Positions 7,292 to 14,053 are shown, counted from the first letter of the stretch. The stretch is DNA of 24,877 bases from AC-32 sp035455445 (GCA_035455445.1 DATIFC010000021.1:1-24877); one strand, 5' to 3'. The notes: generated by a model not told the origin, from the sequence alone. Numbers and translations: made by a program.

Positions 7292-7939
7292 CTACCGCAG
7301 GAGCGAGGCCACCGAGTTGATGGCCAGGGCGAGGATCACGGCGCCGAAGACGAAGGAGAGCAGCGCGTGCCGGAGGGCGAGCCGGCGCATCGGCTTCGAG
7401 GTCAGGCTCGTGTCGGAGACCTGGAAAGTCATCCCGATCGTGAAGGCGACGTAGGCGAAGTCCCGGTAGCTCGGCGGCGCGTCGTCGTTGAAGTCGATGC
7501 CGCCGACCGGGTCCCCGTAGTACGTGTCGCCGTAGCGGAGCATGTAGAGCGTGTGCACCGTCAGCCACGAGAGCGCGACCACCGACAGCGCGAGGAGGAT
7601 CAGCAGCGCCTTCGTCGTTCCCTCGCGGTTGCCGGCGGTGATCACGGTGTACCCGACCGCGACCAGGCTGGTGACGCTCGCGGTGAGCACCGCCGCGTCG
7701 GCGGCGGGTCGCGAGAAGTCCTCCGCCCGGGCATGCCTCTTCGTGGCCGCCTCGTCCATTCGCCCGACGTGCGCCCAGACCCAGACGACGATCACGAACG
7801 CGGCGACGCCCCAGCTCGAGGAGAGCGCGATCGGCCACGCTGCTCCCAGGACGAGCGTGACCACCAGGGTCACGGCGGCGGCGAGCAGCGCCGTGCCGGT
7901 CCGCCTGCCCGCGAGACCGCTGCGGTCGCTCGCCGCCAC
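7292..7939 (-). CDS. DUF1345-family membrane protein
   Basis: The 215-residue protein has five predicted membrane segments (about 16-36, 44-60, 80-100, 108-128 and 185-207). The region around 155-190, with SYRDFAYVAFTIGMTFQVSD followed by a basic stretch and a final helix, matches what I know of the DUF1345 family (predicted integral membrane proteins; some members annotated near potassium channels because of the GMTFQVSD loop). No biochemical function is established that I can cite. The start is GTG at 7939. It is divergently oriented from the ECF sigma gene with 44 nt between starts, so the two may share control sequences. The next gene downstream begins 33 nt after its stop. Confidence 0.8.
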   Translation of the reverse strand: MAASDRSGLAGRRTGTALLAAAVTLVVTLVLGAAWPIALSSSWGVAAFVIVVWVWAHVGRMDEAATKRHARAEDFSRPAADAAVLTASVTSLVAVGYTVITAGNREGTTKALLILLALSVVALSWLTVHTLYMLRYGDTYYGDPVGGIDFNDDAPPSYRDFAYVAFTIGMTFQVSDTSLTSKPMRRLALRHALLSFVFGAVILALAINSVASLLR

Positions 7940-7949
7940 CCGGGCACCG

Positions 7950-7976
7950 TCTCACACGGAAACCGCCGCTCGCGTT
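7950..7976 (+). promoter_or_regulatory. ECF-type promoter of the sigma-ogt operon (TCTCACA-N16-CGTT)
   Basis: TCTCACA at 7950-7956 and CGTT at 7973-7976 are separated by exactly 16 nt. The CGTT ends 7 nt before the ATG at 7984, so a transcript would begin at or near the start codon. The same arrangement, with one base different in the -35, precedes the second ECF sigma gene of this window. The pattern resembles the TGTCACA/CGTC motif I recall for ECF41-type sigma factors. Confidence 0.6.
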
Positions 7977-7983
7977 TGTAGCG

Positions 7984-8451
7984 ATGATGGAAGCCGTGGG
8001 CGTGCCACCGTTCGAGCGGTTCTACGAGGAGCAGCAGGGGCCCGTGCTCGCGCAGCTGCGGGGCATGCTCGGCCGTGACGCCGCCGAGGACGCGTTCCAG
8101 GAGACCTTCCTGCGGGCGCTGCGGGCCTACCCGACGCTGAAGCACGGGCGGCACCTGCGCGCGTGGGCGCTCGCGATCGCGCGCAACGTCGCGGTCGACG
8201 CGCTGCGCGGGCGGCGCCTGACCTCGGCCGAGGTTCCGGACCTCGAGTCCGTCGACGAGCCGCTCCCCTACGAGGAGCTCCGCCGCCTGACCGCGGAGCT
8301 GCCCCAGAAGGAGCGCGCCGCGGTCTTCCTCCGCTACGGCTACGACCTCAGCTACGAGGACATCGGCAACGCGGTCGGCTCGTCGCCCGAGGCGGCCCGC
8401 CAGGCCGCGTCCTCCGGTGTCCGCCGACTCAGGAAGAAGGAGCTGCCATGA
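7984..8451 (+). CDS. RNA polymerase ECF sigma factor coupled to ogt
   Basis: This 155-residue ECF-type sigma factor has only regions sigma2 and sigma4. Sigma2 spans about 8-78, with DAFQETFLRAL at 36-46 (core binding, -10 melting) and LRAWALAIARNVAVDALRG in region 2.4 at 58-76. Sigma4 spans about 104-152 with the helix-turn-helix LSYEDIGNAVGSSPEAARQ. There is no anti-sigma gene next to it and no C-terminal extension. Its stop overlaps the ATG of the alkyltransferase gene (ATGA at 8448-8451), so the two are translationally coupled. ATG 7984 is chosen because it lies 7 nt after the putative ECF -10; ATG 7987 is also possible. Autoregulation is suggested by the upstream element but not shown. 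Confidence 0.92.
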   Translation: MMEAVGVPPFERFYEEQQGPVLAQLRGMLGRDAAEDAFQETFLRALRAYPTLKHGRHLRAWALAIARNVAVDALRGRRLTSAEVPDLESVDEPLPYEELRRLTAELPQKERAAVFLRYGYDLSYEDIGNAVGSSPEAARQAASSGVRRLRKKELP

Positions 8452-9017
8452 CCGTCTCCGCCGAGCTCGACCGCCGTTTCCGCGACGCCGCCGCGGCCGA
8501 GGGGCTGCTCGACGTCGCCTACGAGCTGCACGACACGCCCGTCGGGCGGCTGCTCGTCGCCGTCACCGAGCGCGGTGTCTGCGAGATCCATTACGACGCC
8601 GACCCGGACGCCGAGGCCGAGCGCCTCGCGCGGCTCTTCGGGCCTCGGGTGCTGCGCTCGCCGCGGCCGACCGACCGGGTGCGCAGACAGCTCGACGAGT
8701 ACTTCTCCGGCGAGCGCCGCGAGTTCGACCTCGAGGTCGACCTCCGGCCGGCACGCGAGTTCGGTCGGGCCGTGCTGGAGCAGCTCGCGCGCGTGCCGTA
8801 CGGCGAGCTGACGACCTACGGGGCGCTCGCCGCCCAGGCGGGCAGGCCGCGTGCCGCAAGGGCCGTCGGGACGGTGATGAACCGGAACCCGGTGCCGATC
8901 GTCCTCCCCTGCCATCGGGTCGTCGGCTCGACGGGGGCGCTCGTCGGCTACGCGGGGGGCCTCGACCGCAAGCGGACGCTGCTCGAGCTCGAGGGGGCGC
9001 CGCTCTCGGGCGCTTGA
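8448..9017 (+). CDS. ogt: Methylated-DNA--protein-cysteine S-methyltransferase (Ogt/AGT)
   Basis: This protein removes O6-alkyl groups from guanine in DNA by suicide transfer to its own cysteine. The 189-residue protein has the N-terminal ribonuclease-like domain (about 25-100) and the C-terminal DNA-binding and active-site domain: VPYGELTTYGALA (116-128), the arginine-finger helix RAARAVGTVMNRNP (135-148), and IVLPCHRVVGSTG (151-163) with acceptor Cys155, followed by GYAGGLDRKRTLL. A longer frame opens upstream to 8163, but it lies within the sigma gene and is Arg-rich, so the ATGA-coupled ATG at 8448 is the start. Residues 1-24 are an extra acidic/alanine-rich lead-in not needed for the core fold. 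Coupling to an ECF sigma factor suggests induction of repair by that sigma; this is inference. Confidence 0.95.
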   Translation: MTVSAELDRRFRDAAAAEGLLDVAYELHDTPVGRLLVAVTERGVCEIHYDADPDAEAERLARLFGPRVLRSPRPTDRVRRQLDEYFSGERREFDLEVDLRPAREFGRAVLEQLARVPYGELTTYGALAAQAGRPRAARAVGTVMNRNPVPIVLPCHRVVGSTGALVGYAGGLDRKRTLLELEGAPLSGA

Positions 9018-9043
9018 CTCCTGTGCGCCTTTCGGAGTATGAG
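9014..9043 (+). promoter_or_regulatory. Sigma70-like promoter for the small secreted protein
   Basis: TTGACT (9014-9019, 5/6 to consensus, overlapping the ogt stop) and TATGAG (9038-9043, 4/6) are spaced 18 nt. The predicted start would give a leader of roughly 28 nt that contains the strong Shine-Dalgarno GGGAGGA just before ATG 9078. This is the best -35/-10 pair in the window. Confidence 0.55.
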
Positions 9044-9077
9044 GGGCGCTCAGATCGGGGTCGACACGGGAGGAATC

Positions 9078-9581
9078 ATGAGGCAGGTTCTCGCATTCGC
9101 GACGGTCGCGACGGTCGTCGCGCTGCTCGTCGTCGCGCCGGCGGGCGCGAGCTCGACGAAGGGGCCGACGCTGCGCTCGCTCGCGGCGCAGGTGAAGTCG
9201 CTGCAGAAGCAGGTCACGAGCCTGAAGAAGAAGGTCACGCTCGCTCAGAATCTCGCGCTCGTCTCGCTCACCTACGACGCGTGCCTGACGGCGGTGAGCG
9301 CGGACACGTTCCAGGACACCTACACGGGCCTGAACGGGTACTTCGGCGCACATGCGCTCCCGGCCTACTTCGGTGCCCAGACGCCGCTGAACGACTACGG
9401 CGCCTGTCAGGCGCTCGAGATCGTGCGCGCCCACAACCAGAGCCCGCCGACGACGGCGGTGCTCGGGGCGCTGCTCGACATCTTCAAGCCGAGCGGCTCA
9501 GCTCTGGCGCACCAGGGCTTTGTGAATCTCGCGCGTGAGCGCGGCTACCTGTTCGGTCAGCTCTTTGTCCTGAGCCGTTAG
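9078..9581 (+). CDS. Small secreted coiled-coil protein, function unknown
   Basis: The 167-residue product begins with a typical signal peptide (MRQVLAFATVATVVALLVV, then APAGASS, cleavage probably near residue 25). A short heptad-patterned segment follows (about 33-60, AAQVKSLQKQVTSLKKKVT), and then a globular part of roughly 80 residues with two cysteines (YDACLT and YGACQAL) that could form a disulfide outside the cell. I do not recognise a family. GGGAGGA lies 3 nt before the ATG at 9078, which decides this start over an upstream in-frame ATG at 9039. The final 28 codons run antisense over the end of the DUF1003 gene, so the natural stop may have been lost or the tail may be unusual. Confidence 0.75.
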   Translation: MRQVLAFATVATVVALLVVAPAGASSTKGPTLRSLAAQVKSLQKQVTSLKKKVTLAQNLALVSLTYDACLTAVSADTFQDTYTGLNGYFGAHALPAYFGAQTPLNDYGACQALEIVRAHNQSPPTTAVLGALLDIFKPSGSALAHQGFVNLARERGYLFGQLFVLSR

Positions 9582-9977
9582 GTCGGTGTTCGAGCGGAGG
9601 AGCTGCTCCAGCTTGTCCGTCTCCTCCTTCAGAGCGGAGACGTGCGCGGCGGCGCGCGTCTCCGCCTCGTCGTGGCGCCGCTCGGCCTCGTCGGCCGCGA
9701 TCTTGTCGCGCTCGGCCTGACGTGTCTGCGCGAGCAGGATCAGCGGCGCCGCGTAGGCGGCCTGGGTCGAGAAGGCGAGGTTGAGCAGGATGAACGGGTA
9801 CGGGTCCCACCGGAGCGCGACGGCGACCGCGTTGATCGCGATCCAGAGGATGACCACGATCGTCTGGCCGAGGATGTACTGCGGCGTGCCGAAGAAGCGG
9901 GCGGCGTGCTCGGCCCCGCGCCCGAACGCGTCCTGGCCGAACGCGCCGTGGTGCTCCATGCGACCGCGGTGCGCCAC
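9498..9977 (-). CDS. DUF1003 domain membrane protein
   Basis: The 159-residue protein matches the DUF1003 layout: a short N-terminus, two membrane helices (about 35-55 and 61-83), the family segment YPFILLNLAFSTQAAYAAP (60-78) followed by LILLAQTRQAERD, and a long charged coiled coil (about 84-155) containing LRSNTDLTAQDKELTEQV. The function is unknown; some DUF1003 proteins are discussed as cyclotide-like or ion-related membrane proteins, but I cannot support a role here. The start is GTG at 9977, with TAGCCT 6 nt upstream; an in-frame ATG lies at 9959. The 3' end overlaps the convergent secreted-protein gene by 84 nt. Confidence 0.88.
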   Translation of the reverse strand: MAHRGRMEHHGAFGQDAFGRGAEHAARFFGTPQYILGQTIVVILWIAINAVAVALRWDPYPFILLNLAFSTQAAYAAPLILLAQTRQAERDKIAADEAERRHDEAETRAAAHVSALKEETDKLEQLLRSNTDLTAQDKELTEQVAALTREIHKALVRQS

Positions 9978-9983
9978 CGCCCC

Positions 9984-9989
9984 AGGCTA
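9984..9989 (-). promoter_or_regulatory. -10-like element for the DUF1003 gene
   Basis: TAGCCT on the minus strand ends 6 nt before GTG 9977. This is consistent with a leaderless transcript starting at the GTG and favours GTG 9977 over ATG 9959. Confidence 0.4.
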
Positions 9990-10007
9990 GGGGCAGCGGC
10001 GGACAGT

Positions 10008-10223
10008 TCAGTCCTCGCTCAGGAGCGCCTTCGCCGCCTCCAGGTCGGCAGGCGCGACGAGGATCTCGCGCATGCCGTCGCCGCCGAAGTTCTCGAACGC
10101 GGAGTCGACCTCCTCGGTCGGGCGGTGGCCGCACTTGATCCCGTTCGCACGCAGGAGGCCGCAGAAGGCCTCGGCCTCCGGCTCGCCCTGCACGGTTGTG
10201 ACCCGAACGACCTTTTCTTCCAC
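10008..10223 (-). CDS. DUF2007-type small protein (putative signal-transducing protein)
   Basis: The 71-residue protein has the short DUF2007 pattern: a strand with VRVTTVQGEPEAEAFCGLLRANGI (described in pieces: VRVTTVQGEPEAEA then FCGLLRANGIKC), and a closing ILVAPADLEAAKALLSE. These ferredoxin-like domains usually sense or bind an unknown ligand and are often labelled putative prokaryotic signal-transducing proteins. No membrane segment or signal peptide is present. The GTG start at 10223 has TACGCT 6 nt upstream. It lies 22 nt downstream of the orphan response regulator and could be co-expressed with it. Confidence 0.8.
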   Translation of the reverse strand: MEEKVVRVTTVQGEPEAEAFCGLLRANGIKCGHRPTEEVDSAFENFGGDGMREILVAPADLEAAKALLSED

Positions 10224-10229
10224 GCCGCG

Positions 10230-10235
10230 AGCGTA
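10230..10235 (-). promoter_or_regulatory. -10-like element for the DUF2007 gene
   Basis: TACGCT (minus strand) ends 6 nt before GTG 10223, in the short spacer after the response regulator stop. This would produce a leaderless mRNA independent of the upstream gene. Confidence 0.35.
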
Positions 10236-10245
10236 GCCGCTGCGC

Positions 10246-10965
10246 TCACGCCGTGCGCGGCACCTCCTCGTGGTCGGTGAGCAGGCGGTACCCGACGCCC
10301 CACACGTTGAGCACGCAGTCGTCGGCGCCCGCGAGCGCGAGCTTCCGCCGCAGTCGTGACGCGTGCGAGTCGAGCGTCCTCGTGCGGCCGAGCGAGCGGA
10401 ACCCCCAGACGTCGCGCAGCAGCTCGTCCTTCGTGAACACCCGCGTCGGCTCCGTCGCCAGCTTGACGAGCAGCGCGTACTCCTTCGCGGCGAGCGCGAC
10501 CGTCAGGCCGTGGACGGTGACGCGCCGCGTCGCGCGGTCGACCGCAAGCGGGCCGGCGGCGAGCCGCTCGCGGGCTCCCGGCTGCGTCCGCCGCAAAACG
10601 GCATGGATCCGCGCGACGAGCTCTTCGTAGTGGAACGGCCGCGGCACGAAGTCGTCGCACCCGCGCTGGAACGCATGGACGCGGTCGACCGCGTCGGCCC
10701 GCGCGTCGCCGAGCACGATCAGCGGCACGTCGCGGTTCCAGGAGCGCCCCGGCTCGCCCTCGCGCAGTACGCGGCAGACCTCGAGCGCAGGCGCGTCCGG
10801 GAGGCCGCCGACGAGCACGAGGTCGGGTCGCTCGCGCTCGACGAGCTCGAGGGCCTCGCGCCCCGCCTCCGCGCCGAGCACGGCGAAGCCGTCGCTCGCC
10901 AGGTGCCGCTCGAGGAACTGCCGCGTTCCCGGCTCCGACTCCGCCAGCAGCAGCGCCTGCGACAT
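10246..10965 (-). CDS. OmpR/PhoB-like regulator with a degenerate receiver domain
   Basis: The 239-residue protein has a receiver-like domain (1-125) and an intact OmpR-type winged helix (about 135-232, with LAAKEYALLVKLATEPTRVF at 158-177, DELLRDVWGF at 180-189, LDSHASRLRRKL at 198-209 and VWGVGYRLL at 221-229). The receiver lacks its usual chemistry: the phospho-accepting Asp after the third strand is replaced (LVLVGGLPD, 49-57), the conserved Thr/Ser of strand 4 is Gly (IVLGDAR, G86), and the strand-5 Lys is Arg (FVPRPF, R109). The DNA-binding part should therefore act without phosphorylation. No histidine kinase is adjacent. ATG 10965 has TAGCTT 7 nt upstream. Confidence 0.9.
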   Translation of the reverse strand: MSQALLLAESEPGTRQFLERHLASDGFAVLGAEAGREALELVERERPDLVLVGGLPDAPALEVCRVLREGEPGRSWNRDVPLIVLGDARADAVDRVHAFQRGCDDFVPRPFHYEELVARIHAVLRRTQPGARERLAAGPLAVDRATRRVTVHGLTVALAAKEYALLVKLATEPTRVFTKDELLRDVWGFRSLGRTRTLDSHASRLRRKLALAGADDCVLNVWGVGYRLLTDHEEVPRTA

Positions 10966-10972
10966 GCGTCGG

Positions 10973-10978
10973 AAGCTA
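10973..10978 (-). promoter_or_regulatory. -10-like element for the orphan regulator gene
   Basis: TAGCTT on the minus strand ends 7 nt before ATG 10965, with no Shine-Dalgarno between them. The remaining 62 nt up to the frameshifted gene show no other clear signal apart from a short AGCT/AGCT dyad near 11028-11041. Confidence 0.4.
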
Positions 10979-11040
10979 GCGCCGCCTCCCCCACGCCGCC
11001 AGATGTCCTTTCTCGCGGAACTGCGCCGAGCTTTCTACAG

Positions 11041-11784
11041 CTAGGGACTCGGGAGTCTCGGCTCCGGGCCGTGCGGGGTAACGGTGCCACCGCAGCCGGC
11101 CAGCCGACCGTCCGCGTCGAAATCCGATCGCAAGAGCAGGAGCGAGCTTCGGCGAGCCTTTGTCCGTCGGAGCTGAGCGCTACGAACAGCGGGCTCCAGT
11201 CCGAATGCGGACAACGGCCGGCCCAAAGCACTTGCGCAACGTAGATCCCGCCGGGACCGAGAGGCCGGACGATGGGCTCCCCGGTCGGTGTTGAGAAGCT
11301 GATCGACCTGGCGCGCGCATCGGCTACCCGACCGCCGATGACCTGGACGTCGGCCGATCCCCCTAGCCCGCCCACGCTGATCGGCACAGCAGCCATCTGG
11401 CGGCTCGCACAGGTTCCCCCCGTCGCCGGCGTTCGCCGGCTTCCACGGCTCGTCGACGAGGTAGCAGATCCCGCCTTCGCGGTTCGCGGTGGCGTAGAGC
11501 TTGATCGGCCCGTCCTGTGCCACGAACTGCGCCCTGCCGGCCTCGGGATGGAACCCCAGCTGCGGCGTGTACTGCCGAAAGCCCTCGACCACCGGCGGCG
11601 GAGCGGGCTCACCCGCGAGCCAACCCTGGGTCGTCGCGGCCACGGCCACGCTCCCGGTCAGAATGCCGAGCACGGCGACCGCCGCCGCGATCAACGCCCG
11701 GCGGCGGCGGGCGCGGACGCGGCGGGTGGCCGCCGAGCGGAGCTCGCCGCGGTAGTCCCGGACAGGATCGGCGAAGGTGTTCGC
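11041..11784 (-). pseudogene. Frameshifted single-pass membrane protein gene downstream of the ECF sigma gene
   Basis: Three pieces read as one protein only if two indels are corrected. Piece 1 (11784 to about 11416) encodes a basic lead-in, one membrane segment (ALIAAAVAVLGILTGSVAVA) and an outer part containing YTPQLGFHPEAGRAQFV and GGICYLVDEPWKP. At a run of six G (11416-11421) the sensible frame shifts by one base and continues as CASRQMAAVPISVGGLGG to about 11140, then shifts back and ends with SDFDADGRLAGCGGTVTP at the TAG at 11041. The out-of-frame alternatives are Arg-rich. AGGAGG (11791-11796) is followed 6 nt later by GCG (11782-11784) where a GTG start would be expected. The gene may be a real pseudogene or carry sequencing errors. 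Function unknown; its position suggests a partner of the sigma factor. Confidence 0.65.
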
Positions 11785-12344
11785 GGTCGTCCTCCTGAGA
11801 GCCGGAGGCGGAGGGCACGCAGGCCGCGCGAGACTCGTGCTCGCAGGGCGTCCTCGCTCGCGCCGGCGCGCGTGGCAAGCGCTGCGTAGGCATCGCCGCG
11901 GAGCACTCGCCCGAGGACGGCGCTTCGCTGATCGCTCGGCAGCTCGTCGAGGGCGAGGGCAAGCGCCCGGTGGAGCTCCTGCGCGTCCACCCTCGCGATC
12001 AGCTCCGCAACGGCGTGCTCGTCGTACGGAGCCTCGGCCACGCCGAGGCGGCGGCGAGCGCCGAGCTCGCGGGCATCTCGCCGCTGGGCGTCGCGCAGGA
12101 GGTTTCGCCCCACCGTCCAGAGCCACGGCCATGCCGAGCCGTCGTCGCCGACGCGCACGCGGTGGCCGCGCTCGAGCGGGCGGGCGAAGGTCTCCTGCGC
12201 GATGTCGAACGCCAGCTCGCGGTCCCCGCCGACCGCCGCGAGCGCAGCCACGAGCCGTGCGACGTGACGGTCGTAGAGCGCGACGATCGCGTCGGGGTCG
12301 CGCCGCAGGCGCCGGAACCCCTCGGCGTCGGAGAGCCCGCCCAT
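11691..12344 (-). CDS. RNA polymerase ECF sigma factor (second), with a run-on C-terminal tail
   Basis: The predicted 217-residue protein has sigma2 (about 20-90: ELAFDIAQETFARPL at 43-57, SAWPWLWTVGRNLLRDAQR at 70-88) and sigma4 (about 120-180: LDELPSDQRSAVLGRVLRG, then YAALATRAGASEDALRARVSRG). After residue 184 the reading runs through the start of the downstream membrane gene in another frame and becomes Ser/Pro/Ala-rich. A TCA at the point LS-GG, just before the AGGAGG of the next gene, may replace a former TGA stop, which would restore a normal ECF length of about 182. I chose ATG 12344 because it lies 8 nt after the putative ECF -10; ATG 12359, 5 codons upstream, overlaps that promoter. 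No classical anti-sigma is visible. Confidence 0.85.
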   Translation of the reverse strand: MGGLSDAEGFRRLRRDPDAIVALYDRHVARLVAALAAVGGDRELAFDIAQETFARPLERGHRVRVGDDGSAWPWLWTVGRNLLRDAQRRDARELGARRRLGVAEAPYDEHAVAELIARVDAQELHRALALALDELPSDQRSAVLGRVLRGDAYAALATRAGASEDALRARVSRGLRALRLRLSGGRPRTPSPILSGTTAASSARRPPAASAPAAAGR

Positions 12345-12352
12345 GTCGTGAG

Positions 12353-12379
12353 AACGCATGAGCGGCCGTCGGTGTGACA
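12353..12379 (-). promoter_or_regulatory. ECF-type promoter (TGTCACA-N16-CGTT) of the second sigma gene
   Basis: On the minus strand TGTCACA (12373-12379) is followed after exactly 16 nt by CGTT (12353-12356), which ends 8 nt before ATG 12344. It begins 4 nt after the ubiB stop. Sequence, spacing and position relative to the ATG match the element before the other ECF gene (7950-7976), so I consider both to be ECF-dependent, probably autoregulated promoters. Confidence 0.65.
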
Positions 12380-12382
12380 GGC

Positions 12383-14047
12383 CTACAGGCGCCCGGAGCG
12401 TAAGACGCCCCACAGCAGCCAGACGCCGAGGATCGCCGAGAGCACGAAGCCGATGAACGAGATGAAGTTCACGCCCGCGATCTGCGGGCCTTTCGTGGAG
12501 AAGATGCCGATCAGGCTCGAGCCGATCAGGCCGCCGACGACCACCATGGCGATCACGAGGCGGTTGAACGCGACGTCGAGCTTGCGCATGAACTCGTCCA
12601 GGCCCTTGTGCACGAAGCCGACCTCGATCTGGCCGTCGCGCACCTCCTCGAGGAAGTCGTGCACCTGGTACGGCATGTCGCGGGCGATCCGGGCGAGCTC
12701 GAGCCCCTCCGACTGGGCCCGCTGCAGCACCCGCCTGGGCGTGTAGCGCTCGAGCATCAGCCCGCGCGCGTAGGGACGCGCCACCTCGAAGACGTTGAAG
12801 TCCGGGTAGAGCTCGACGCCGACCGAGCCGAGCGTGGCGATCGCCTTGTCGAGCATCACGAAGCGCGCGGGCAGCCGGAGGTTGAGCCGGTAGATCAGCT
12901 GGAAAGCCTCGCGGATCACCTGCAGCGGGTCGATCTCGGAGAGGCTCGCGCCGTAGTAGCGCGCGTACATCTCGCGCAGCTCGAGCACGAACTCCTCCTC
13001 GCGCTCGCGCGGGTAGCGGACGCCGAGCTCGCCGAGCCGGCGCGGCAGCGCCTCGATCCGCTCCTGCGCGGCGTCGATGAAGAGCCGCGTCAGCTTGGAC
13101 ATGTCCTGGTCGGTCAGCTTCCCGACCTGGCCGAAGTCGACGAGGCCGATGTGCTCGGGGTCGCCGAGCACGAAGATGTTCGCGGGGTGCGGGTCGCCGT
13201 GGAAGAACCCGTGCCGGAAGATCATCGTCATCCAGGTCTCCGCCATCAGGTAGGCGAGGCGGCGCCGCTCCTCCATCTCCCACGCGTCGAGCGGGAGGTC
13301 GGCGAGCTGGACGCCCTCGAGCAGCTCGAGCGTGAGCACGCGCTGGCGCGTGTAGCTCCAGTAGACCCGCGGGATGTGGACGTGCGGGTGGCCGGAGAAG
13401 CGGTGGTGGAAGGCCTCGGCGTTGCGCGCCTCGAGGCGGTAGTCGAGCTCCTGGCGGATCGAGCGCGCAAACTCGTCGACGAGCTGCCGCGGGTCGATGA
13501 ACTCCATCGACCGGACGCGCTCCTTGATCAGGCGCGCGGCCTGGTAGAGGAGCGCTAGGTCGGACTCGATCTGCCGCGGCGCGTTCGGGCGCTGCACCTT
13601 GACCGCGACCCGGCGTCCGTTCGGCAGCGTCGCCCGATGCACCTGGCCGATCGACGCCGCCGCGACCGGCGTGGTCTCGAAGTCGGTGAAGAGCTGCTCG
13701 ACCGAGAGCTCCAGGTCCTCGCGGATCACCCGCTCGACGTCGTCGTACGGCACCGGCCGCACGTCGTCCTGGAGCTTCTGCAGCTCGGTGACGATGTCGG
13801 GCGGGACGACGTCCGGTCGCGTCGAGAGCAGCTGCCCGAACTTGACGAAGGTCGGGCCGAGCTCGTCGAGCATCTCGCGGAGGTGCTGGCCGCGCTGCGA
13901 GGGCGGACCGGCGGCTTCGAGCTTCTGCCGGCCCGGGAGCAGGTCGGTCAGGCGGTGCGTCTCGAAGAAGTAGCCGAAGCCGTGCCTGACCGCGACCTGG
14001 GCGATCTCGGAGATCCGGCCGAGGTTCCGCGTGCCCGTGCTCGCCAT
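12383..14047 (-). CDS. ubiB: UbiB/ABC1 (ADCK-like) atypical kinase
   Basis: The 554-residue protein belongs to the UbiB/AarF/ABC1 family of atypical protein-kinase-like ATPases, associated in other organisms with quinone or isoprenoid lipid metabolism at the membrane. It has the family KxGQ motif (KFGQ, 69-72), the alanine-rich loop AAASIGQVH (129-137) replacing the kinase Gly-loop, the ATP lysine VAVKVQRP (K150), HGDPHPAN (283-290) as catalytic loop and VDFGQ (303-307) as the metal-binding DFG equivalent. Two C-terminal membrane helices (about 500-550) end the protein. The ATG at 14047 is preferred over an upstream in-frame ATG at 14137, which adds a Cys/Arg-rich stretch; AACACT lies 6 nt before it. 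No quinone biosynthesis genes are nearby, so substrate is unknown. Confidence 0.93.
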   Translation of the reverse strand: MASTGTRNLGRISEIAQVAVRHGFGYFFETHRLTDLLPGRQKLEAAGPPSQRGQHLREMLDELGPTFVKFGQLLSTRPDVVPPDIVTELQKLQDDVRPVPYDDVERVIREDLELSVEQLFTDFETTPVAAASIGQVHRATLPNGRRVAVKVQRPNAPRQIESDLALLYQAARLIKERVRSMEFIDPRQLVDEFARSIRQELDYRLEARNAEAFHHRFSGHPHVHIPRVYWSYTRQRVLTLELLEGVQLADLPLDAWEMEERRRLAYLMAETWMTMIFRHGFFHGDPHPANIFVLGDPEHIGLVDFGQVGKLTDQDMSKLTRLFIDAAQERIEALPRRLGELGVRYPREREEEFVLELREMYARYYGASLSEIDPLQVIREAFQLIYRLNLRLPARFVMLDKAIATLGSVGVELYPDFNVFEVARPYARGLMLERYTPRRVLQRAQSEGLELARIARDMPYQVHDFLEEVRDGQIEVGFVHKGLDEFMRKLDVAFNRLVIAMVVVGGLIGSSLIGIFSTKGPQIAGVNFISFIGFVLSAILGVWLLWGVLRSGRL

Positions 14048-14053
14048 CGGGTC

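Noticed and set aside
7958..7984. GGAAAC as the -35 of a conventional ECF promoter before the first sigma gene
   Set aside because: The nearest CGAT -10 is 18 nt away and lies on the start codon, placing transcription inside the gene. TCTCACA-N16-CGTT fits the spacing and recurs at the second sigma gene.
11395..11425. Programmed ribosomal frameshift in the membrane gene after the second sigma gene
   Set aside because: A G6 run could slip, but a second opposite shift near 11140 and a missing start codon fit indel errors or decay better.
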